Made by a program: the position numbers and the translations under genes | Shown here: piece after piece, positions 6,373 through 10,834 of the stretch | Position numbering within the stretch: the first letter of the stretch is position 1 | How the letters are laid out: each line of letters opens with the position of its first letter | Notes under the pieces: generated by a model | Seen by the model: the letters and a program-made list of their open reading frames with translations, nothing else | What the model was told of the DNA's origin: nothing | The model's database searches: none | NCBI GenBank assembly: GCA_023263045.1 | Contig: JALQXU010000019.1 | Location: 1-12,417, forward strand | Length of the DNA: 12,417 nucleotides | Reading direction: 5' to 3' | From: Pontimonas sp. | Lineage (GTDB): Bacteria > Actinomycetota > Actinomycetes > Actinomycetales > Microbacteriaceae

Positions 6373-8024
6373 GACTCAAGGGCGACGCTCAGGAGCCAAT
6401 CTCGCAGGGCCTGGGTGGAGAAGCAATCAATTCGGTTGTAGTGCAGAATGCTCTCCTTGAGCTCGCGGGCTGCATCGAGGTTGCCCTGAGACCTTGCCAA
6501 TTGATAGTCAGAGAACGCCACCACGGATTCGCCCCCACCGGCAATTCCTGTTCGGGTGTCCGGATCGAAATAGAGAGCTTCGAGGGCCTTTAGCCCATAG
6601 CTGGGTAGACCCACCTTGATGCCTTTCATCACCACGGGGTAAAGATCGACAAGGTGAGTCGTCATGAGTGCGTCGAAGATGGGCGATTCCAGTCCGTAGC
6701 GCTGAGCCATGGCTTTCAGTCGTGTTCTTTCATACGGCGCGTAGTGATAGACGTGGAAATCGGGGTACTCCTGGGCTCTTTTTTCGAGTAGAGCGAGAAA
6801 GGTCTCTACTGCAGCTTTCTCCTCGTCAAAGGTTTCTGCCCAGAGCGGGAGAAAGGAACTATCCGAACCCTCGGTGTTCAGATTTTCGCCCCACAGCCCA
6901 AACAGGTATTCAATCCCAAACCAGACCGAGTCGTCACCCTTCGATAGTGAGCCCAGTGCGCTGCCATCCCCGCTGAGTTCTTGATAGGTGGGGTCGCCTT
7001 CAAAATCGAAGAAGATGTCTCCTGGGCTGGGAGCGGGGAGGTTCTCGATCATTCCGCGGGAGAGTACCTCCCAAGCCGGACGACCGTCCGGATTGTTGCG
7101 GGTAGCGACTTGGAGGGAGGCCTGCAGGTGCAGCCCGTGCAGGGTGTCGAGGCCGATCCCTGGAATCGCTCGGCGCACCTCTTCGCGTGACGCCGTCGCG
7201 AATCGTTCCAATGTCTCAAATCCACCAGTCAGTATTTTGTTTCGTTGGGCTTTTCGGAGACCTGCAATTTGAAACAGATCGTCGTGAAGCAGGATTTGTT
7301 CGCTGCACGCCGGGCAGCCCTTCGTCCCACACGGAGGATAGAGCTCGTCACCCCAGGGCAGGGGTTGGGGATCAACCACGCGGTGCTCGATGAGGGCCAT
7401 CACCGCTCTCCGCTGTTCCCGGTAGGGCTCGAGGAGTCCCTCCACGTCGTGAATGCTGTGGGTGCCATCACCGAGAATGACGCGCACTGATGGAGAGAGT
7501 GGAACCCCGCGTCGCTCAAGCTGGTCATAGTAGGCGGCGAGCTGAATCAAGGCGTGGTCTTTGGCGCGCCTGGCAAGCTTGGAGTCCCAAATTTCCCAAG
7601 TCTCACCTGTCGAGACAATGAAGTCAGCAAATCCTTGAAAACCAATGGGAAGCGGAGCATCAGGCAGGGTCTGCTCATACAAGGTGGCCTGGAAAAGCGC
7701 GCCGGCGTCGGAGGCGAGAGCAGCCAGCGTCTCGTCGCTCGCTTTGTCAATGTTGGCACGCCAGGCGGCGGCATCACTCGGATCAACCGGTTCGTAGGAG
7801 AGTTCAACGACTGTCATCGTGGATGCCAAGAGCTCGAGTTGTCGAGCCTCGTGCTCAAGTCCCAAACGAGCAACCAAATCCATCATGGGATCATCGATGT
7901 CAGGCACTGTGACGCCTTTGCCGAGTTTTTCATCGGCTATCCGAGCAAGCCTCCAGGGGCAGGCCTCAAAAACGGCAAGATCGCTTGCCGAGATGACCCA
8001 CGAGGCATCGCCCAGTCGCTGCAT
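6369..8024 (-). CDS. TM0106-family RecB/Cas4-like nuclease with RNase H-like C-terminal domain
   Basis: 551 residues. The N-terminal half is a PD-(D/E)XK RecB-type nuclease: D133 in GFADF, D147-x-K149 in WDSKLARR, and Q161-x3-Y165. Cys22 near the N-terminus with C232, C237 and C240 (CGTKGCPAC) recall the four-Cys iron-sulphur clamp of Cas4 and AddB nucleases. A helix-hairpin-helix-like stretch with IPGIG (288-292) follows. The C-terminal third resembles the YprB RNase H-like/DEDD exonuclease fold: D340 and E342 in FFDFEGDP, HYAPYE (427-432), VDLY (459-462), and YNRIDC (529-534). In many actinobacteria this family continues into a large helicase, giving proteins over 1,000 residues; here it stops cleanly, as in the shorter Thermotoga-type form. 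The start has no Shine-Dalgarno; TAGGCT (8037-8032) lies 7 nt upstream. The gene lies 35 nt downstream of the glutaredoxin gene and may share its transcript. Expected role in DNA processing or repair; the biological function is not established. Confidence 0.88.
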   Translation of the reverse strand: MQRLGDASWVISASDLAVFEACPWRLARIADEKLGKGVTVPDIDDPMMDLVARLGLEHEARQLELLASTMTVVELSYEPVDPSDAAAWRANIDKASDETLAALASDAGALFQATLYEQTLPDAPLPIGFQGFADFIVSTGETWEIWDSKLARRAKDHALIQLAAYYDQLERRGVPLSPSVRVILGDGTHSIHDVEGLLEPYREQRRAVMALIEHRVVDPQPLPWGDELYPPCGTKGCPACSEQILLHDDLFQIAGLRKAQRNKILTGGFETLERFATASREEVRRAIPGIGLDTLHGLHLQASLQVATRNNPDGRPAWEVLSRGMIENLPAPSPGDIFFDFEGDPTYQELSGDGSALGSLSKGDDSVWFGIEYLFGLWGENLNTEGSDSSFLPLWAETFDEEKAAVETFLALLEKRAQEYPDFHVYHYAPYERTRLKAMAQRYGLESPIFDALMTTHLVDLYPVVMKGIKVGLPSYGLKALEALYFDPDTRTGIAGGGESVVAFSDYQLARSQGNLDAARELKESILHYNRIDCFSTQALRDWLLSVALES

Positions 8025-8037
8025 GGGGCACAGCCTA
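8025..8037 (-). promoter_or_regulatory. Candidate leaderless promoter of the nuclease gene
   Basis: Read leftward, TAGGCT (8037-8032) matches TAnnnT and is followed by seven bases, then the ATG at 8024. The bases next to the start (GTGCCCC) offer no ribosome binding site, so the gene is either translated from a leaderless mRNA or coupled to the upstream glutaredoxin gene, whose stop is 35 nt away. No recognisable -35. Confidence 0.4.
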
Positions 8038-8059
8038 GGTCAGAGCACCCACAGTGCGG

Positions 8060-8320
8060 CTAGATCATGTCCAATTCAGAGAGTTTGCTGTTGAGAATTG
8101 GGTTGCTGGGCTCAGTGAGCACTGACCCGTCGGGGAAGAGCAGAACGGGGATGTTGGGCCGACCACTGAGCTCGATTGCCTTGGCTTTGTCTGCGTCACT
8201 GGCATCCACGTCGTGATACGTGAAGTCGACACCGTAGTGCTCGAGGAGAGCTTGAGCCCGAACACAGTCCCCACACCAGGCTGCTCCATAGAATTCCACG
8301 CTCTTGTTGTCGTTGGTCAT
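8060..8320 (-). CDS. Mycoredoxin-like glutaredoxin family protein
   Basis: 86-residue thioredoxin-fold oxidoreductase expected to reduce mixed disulfides of low-molecular-weight thiols, probably mycothiol in this lineage, in the cytoplasm. The redox motif is AWCGDC (C16 and C19), placed after the first strand as in mycoredoxin-1; the cis-proline strand is NIPVLLF (P58), followed by FPDGSVLTEPSN, typical of this actinobacterial group. The full length matches the family. The start is supported by a purine-rich AGAGGA (8330-8325), 4 nt before the ATG. It is the first gene on the minus strand, with the nuclease gene 35 nt downstream, and is divergent from aspA. The CGDC motif, in contrast to the CGYC motif of mycobacterial Mrx1, leaves the exact redox partner open. 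Confidence 0.9.
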   Translation of the reverse strand: MTNDNKSVEFYGAAWCGDCVRAQALLEHYGVDFTYHDVDASDADKAKAIELSGRPNIPVLLFPDGSVLTEPSNPILNSKLSELDMI

Positions 8321-8439
8321 CGATTCCTCTTTCCTTGCGCTGGGAGTGTTAAGCCTAATGTTGCCAGGCGCTTACCTACCTAGTCCTAAACTCAAGTTTG
8401 TTGGGGGTTATTCCCCGAGACACCAAAGGGGGTGCCAGC
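8321..8439. promoter_or_regulatory. Divergent intergenic region between the glutaredoxin gene and aspA
   Basis: This 119-nt spacer should hold both promoters. Rightward, TTGCCA at 8361-8366 resembles a -35, and TAAACT at 8387-8392 fits TAnnnT, but the 20-nt spacing is long. Leftward, TAGGCT (8357-8352) is a possible -10 for the glutaredoxin gene, giving a leader of about 25 nt with the ribosome binding site. Around 8388-8399, AAACT-CA-AGTTT is a small inverted repeat over the aspA -10 candidate. All of these are weak matches. Confidence 0.3.
8426..8434 (+). promoter_or_regulatory. Strong ribosome binding site deciding the aspA start
   Basis: AAGGGGGTG could pair over nine bases with the 3' end of 16S rRNA, with one G-U pair, and its core ends 7 nt before GTG 8440. 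This favours GTG 8440 over the earlier TTG at 8398, which has no such site. A second weaker site, AAGGGG at 8526-8531, stands 7 nt before the internal ATG 8539. Confidence 0.6.
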
Positions 8440-9981
8440 GTGGTTCACACCACCGGTCCGGGGCCGTCTCTGCAGGAGGGGCCCGATGGAGAGGCTCGCT
8501 ATCGCTTGGCTCCCGGCGAGGACGCAAGGGGCGTTCCGATGCGTCTTGAGAAGGACTCCCTCGGTGAGCTTGAGGTTCCCGCGGATGCGTACTGGGGTAT
8601 CCACACAGCGCGTGCCTTGGTGAATTTCCCGATTACACGACGTGCCATTTCGAACTATCCCGACTTGATTCGAGGAATCGCGCGGGTCAAGCAGGCGGCT
8701 GCCCGGGCGAACAGAGACATCGGAGCTCTTTCGGCAGACAAAGCAGACATCATCGACCAGGTGTGTGAAGAACTGTGGTCGGGCGCTTTGCACGACCAAT
8801 TTGTCCTGGGTGCGGTTCAGGGCGGTGCGGGCACCTCAACGAATATGTGTGCCAACGAAATCATCGCCAATCGCGGACTCGAGTTGATGGGGCATCAGAA
8901 AGGTCAGTATGAGTACCTTCACCCCATCGACGATGTCAATCGCTCACAGTCAACGAATGACGTGTACCCCACAGCCATCAAGTTAGGGATGGTGTTGGGC
9001 GTTCAGCGCCTCTTCGAGGAACACCAGCTACTGGCTCAATCTTTTGCACAGAAAGGCCTCGAGTTTCAATCCATTCTCAAAGTGGGACGGACGCAGCTCC
9101 AAGACGCCGTACCGATGACTCTCGGCCAAGAATTTGGCGGGTTTGCGACGACCCTTCGAGAAGACCATGACCGCATCAAGGAAACGATCCCGTTCCTGTG
9201 CGAGATCAATTTGGGGGCAACAGCGATTGGCACGGGAATTACGGCAGATCCTCGCTATCCCGAAGTTGTCCGTGAGCATCTGGCCACGCTCACCGGACTC
9301 GACATCCGAACAGCTCCCGATTTGATTGAGGCCACCAGTGACGCCGGGGTCTTCATGACGCTCTCCGGCACACTCAAGCGTGCGGCCGTGAAGCTCTCCA
9401 AAATTTGTAACGACCTGCGTCTGCTCTCCAGCGGGCCGCAAGCTGGCCTAGGGGAGATCACGTTACCGGCACGCCAAGCGGGCTCCTCAATCATGCCGGG
9501 GAAGGTCAACCCGGTAATTCCGGAGGTCGTCAACCAGGTGGCTTTCGCCATCATTGGCTCCGACGCGACGGTCACGGCCGCTGCTGAGGCAGGTCAGCTT
9601 CAGCTCAACGCTTTTGAACCCATCATCGCCTCATCGATTCTGCAATCCGTGGTCTGGCTCACTAACGCCTGCAAAACCTTGCGGGTGAACTGCGTGGAGG
9701 GCATCACCGCGAATGAGGAGCGCCTCCACCAGCAAGTGGAGGCGAGTGTTGGTGTGGTCACAGCGCTGACGCCCTACATCGGCTACAGCCAAGCGGCAGC
9801 AATAGCCTACGAAGCGCTGGCAGGGGCGGGAACGGTGCGCGAGCTCGTGATAGCGCAGGGACTCATGGATGAGGCGGAGCTCGAGAGAGTTCTGTCACCG
9901 GAGAGGCTCAGCGGCCTTACTCTTCCTACAGGGGTTATTACGCTACCGCCCGTTGAGCTTGACCCAGAAGAGTCTGATTAA
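8440..9981 (+). CDS. aspA: Aspartate ammonia-lyase (aspartase)
   Basis: Cytoplasmic enzyme of the fumarase/aspartase superfamily that reversibly deaminates L-aspartate to fumarate and ammonia. From GTG 8440 it has 513 residues; the region from ATG 8539 (480 residues) is collinear with the 478-residue E. coli AspA. Superfamily motifs: VPADAYWGIHT, QGGAGTSTNMCANE, QSTNDVYPT, GRTQLQDAVPMTLGQE (the Q and VPM mark aspartase and not fumarase), EINLGATAIGTG, SKICNDLRLLSSGP, and the catalytic loop GSSIMPGKVNPV (348-359). E. coli AspA has MPAKVNP in that loop; the Gly here is the residue more usual in fumarases. The first 33 residues (Gly/Pro-rich, VHTTGPGPSL and so on) are an extension of unknown use; corynebacterial AspA also has an N-terminal extension. 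The start is uncertain between 8440 and 8539. No convincing terminator follows; a short CCGCC-CAG-GGCGG hairpin at 9990-10002 lacks a U run. Confidence 0.93.
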   Translation: MVHTTGPGPSLQEGPDGEARYRLAPGEDARGVPMRLEKDSLGELEVPADAYWGIHTARALVNFPITRRAISNYPDLIRGIARVKQAAARANRDIGALSADKADIIDQVCEELWSGALHDQFVLGAVQGGAGTSTNMCANEIIANRGLELMGHQKGQYEYLHPIDDVNRSQSTNDVYPTAIKLGMVLGVQRLFEEHQLLAQSFAQKGLEFQSILKVGRTQLQDAVPMTLGQEFGGFATTLREDHDRIKETIPFLCEINLGATAIGTGITADPRYPEVVREHLATLTGLDIRTAPDLIEATSDAGVFMTLSGTLKRAAVKLSKICNDLRLLSSGPQAGLGEITLPARQAGSSIMPGKVNPVIPEVVNQVAFAIIGSDATVTAAAEAGQLQLNAFEPIIASSILQSVVWLTNACKTLRVNCVEGITANEERLHQQVEASVGVVTALTPYIGYSQAAAIAYEALAGAGTVRELVIAQGLMDEAELERVLSPERLSGLTLPTGVITLPPVELDPEESD

Positions 9982-10142
9982 GAACCTCGCCGCCCAGGGC
10001 GGGGCTTGGCCTCCGGCGCATCTGAGCGGCGAGTAACTTGTCCTTAGAGTGGCAAGAAACCACATCCAAGGTCAATCCCTGGTTTATTACAGCTTGGTAA
10101 CGGCTGGAGGGGCGCGGAATAAGGCCACTAGGTCCACTGGTG

Positions 10143-10169
10143 TTGGCAGAAGACGACATGAGCTAGAGT
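10143..10169 (+). promoter_or_regulatory. Candidate rpsO promoter
   Basis: TTGGCA at 10143-10148 is one base from the -35 consensus, and TAGAGT at 10164-10169 fits TAnnnT, but the spacer is only 15 nt. Transcription would start near 10176, giving a leader of about 79 nt. The rest of the 273-nt gap after aspA (9982-10254) shows no gene or RNA that I can recognise. Confidence 0.35.
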
Positions 10170-10205
10170 AGCTGGCTGTGCCGTGTACCGGCCGCGGAAA
10201 AGAGA

Positions 10206-10225
10206 GCTCCCTCACCGGAGGGGGC
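10206..10225 (+). promoter_or_regulatory. rpsO leader hairpin, candidate S15 autoregulatory site
   Basis: Positions 10206-10213 pair with 10218-10225 around an ACCG loop: eight pairs, seven Watson-Crick and one U-G (10208 with 10223) next to C-G pairs. It ends 18 nt before the rpsO ribosome binding site. Ribosomal protein S15 is known to repress its own mRNA in several bacteria through leader structures, and a G-U pair beside G-C pairs is part of its 16S rRNA target. That this stem is such a site is an inference. A smaller stem, GCCG-TGTAC-CGGC, lies upstream at 10180-10192. Confidence 0.4.
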
Positions 10226-10254
10226 GCCGCGCAGCGAGACGAAGGAGAGCTGAC

Positions 10255-10524
10255 ATGGCTGTTGCGCCAGAAACCAAAGCAAGCATTATCGAGACCTACG
10301 CCACCCATCCCGGTGACACTGGCTCTCCCGAAGTCCAGATTGCGCTGATGTCCCACCGCATCAACGAGCTGACCGAGCACCTCAAGGAGCACAAGCACGA
10401 CCACCACTCGCGTCGTGGACTCCTCCTGATGGTGGGACGCCGTCGGCGCTTGCTCGGATACCTCCAGCGGATCGACATCGAGCGCTATCGCGCGTTGATC
10501 GAGAAGCTCGGTCTCCGTCGATAA
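10255..10524 (+). CDS. rpsO: 30S ribosomal protein S15
   Basis: 89 residues, the usual S15 length. S15 is a primary 16S rRNA-binding protein of the small-subunit platform, contacting the helix 20/21/22 junction. Family hallmarks are present: the first helix ending in the HPGDTGSPEVQ turn, then RINELTEHLKEHKHDHHSRRGLL, with the conserved LxxLxxHxxDxxSRRGL pattern, and GRRRRLLGYLQ in the last helical hairpin. An in-frame upstream start at 10183 is rejected because GAAGGAG (10241-10247) sits 7 nt before ATG 10255 and the family starts there. The gene sits in the conserved rpsO-pnp order but is followed by its own strong terminator, so the two are at least partly uncoupled. A hairpin in the leader may mediate feedback control. 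Confidence 0.98.
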   Translation: MAVAPETKASIIETYATHPGDTGSPEVQIALMSHRINELTEHLKEHKHDHHSRRGLLLMVGRRRRLLGYLQRIDIERYRALIEKLGLRR

Positions 10525-10540
10525 CCCAGTCTTTGACTCT

Positions 10541-10575
10541 GATACCCCGCGCCGATCGCGCGGGGTATCGCTTTT
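10541..10575 (+). terminator. Rho-independent terminator after rpsO
   Basis: Perfect 12-bp inverted repeat: GATACCCCGCGC (10541-10552) and GCGCGGGGTATC (10558-10569), with a 5-nt loop CGATC, followed by GC and TTTT (10572-10575). It begins 16 nt after the rpsO stop. The stem is very stable and the U run short. It should end most rpsO transcripts before pnp. Confidence 0.9.
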
Positions 10576-10590
10576 GGGGGAGAATCGCGC

Positions 10591-10596
10591 TACCCT
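10591..10596 (+). promoter_or_regulatory. Candidate -10 box for pnp
   Basis: TACCCT, the same hexamer as at the SDR promoter, lies 16 nt after the rpsO terminator. Transcription would begin near 10603, giving a leader of about 230 nt before pnp. No good -35 is seen; its place would fall in the terminator tail. Weak by itself but consistent with pnp needing its own promoter. Confidence 0.35.
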
Positions 10597-10604
10597 AAAG
10601 CCGA

Positions 10605-10804
10605 GGATGAATCTCATCCCGGACAACTGAATAAGGCTCTCTACGGGAGTAGGTGGGTCAGGAGCTGGTCACCGGTGGTGGTCTACTGTCCAGGGACAGT
10701 GCACTTCTACTGTTGGCCAGAAACAGGCCCCACGTACGTGGTGTACTCATCCTTCCCTCCTGTGACGTGGCGTGCCGCCATGCCCGACCATTCGGTCTGG
10801 CATG
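10605..10804 (+). promoter_or_regulatory. Structured 5' leader of pnp
   Basis: The rpsO-pnp gap (10525-10834, 310 nt) holds no gene I can support but several strong self-complementary elements after the terminator: GGATGA-ATC-TCATCC (10605-10619); ACTGTCC-AG-GGACAGT (10685-10700); CTGTT-N7-AACAG (10710-10726); the perfect 12-bp palindrome CCACGTACGTGG (10730-10741); and a long stem at 10779-10804. The octamer TCTACTGT occurs twice (10682-10689, 10707-10714). In E. coli, pnp is autoregulated by RNase III cleavage of a leader stem followed by PNPase attack; a similar control here is an inference from the structure and position. Confidence 0.5.
10779..10804 (+). promoter_or_regulatory. Stem-loop just upstream of the pnp ribosome binding site
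   Basis: CATGCC (10779-10784) pairs with GGCATG (10799-10804), then after one C-U mismatch GACC (10786-10789) pairs with GGTC (10794-10797) around an ATTC loop: ten pairs in all. It ends 13 nt before AAGGAG (10818-10823), in A-rich single-stranded surroundings, a suitable spot for an RNase target or for control of ribosome access. Confidence 0.55.
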
Positions 10805-10834
10805 TTCGAAGAAAAATAAGGAGATGTGACCTTA

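Noticed and set aside
3487..8024. Phage-defence island interpretation (SNF2 helicase, zinc ribbon, nuclease)
   Set aside because: No integrase, methylase, toxin, transposon or compositional break is visible, the genes sit on both strands, and each has a plausible core-genome role. Kept only as a low-interest neighbourhood note.
7554..8063. 169-codon plus-strand frame opposite the nuclease gene
   Set aside because: The opposite strand encodes a recognisable nuclease with conserved motifs. This frame shows no family features and ends in the glutaredoxin region.
9990..10002. CCGCC-CAG-GGCGG hairpin as an aspA terminator
   Set aside because: Only five pairs, and followed by GGCTTGGCC with no U run, so it does not meet the usual picture of an intrinsic terminator.
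10183..10254. Upstream in-frame start for rpsO
   Set aside because: S15 proteins start at the MAV position, with GAAGGAG just before it. The upstream stretch forms leader hairpins and encodes an Arg-rich nonsense tail.
10087..10626. 179-codon minus-strand frame covering rpsO and its terminator
   Set aside because: It runs across the S15 gene and a perfect terminator stem, so it cannot be a real coding region.
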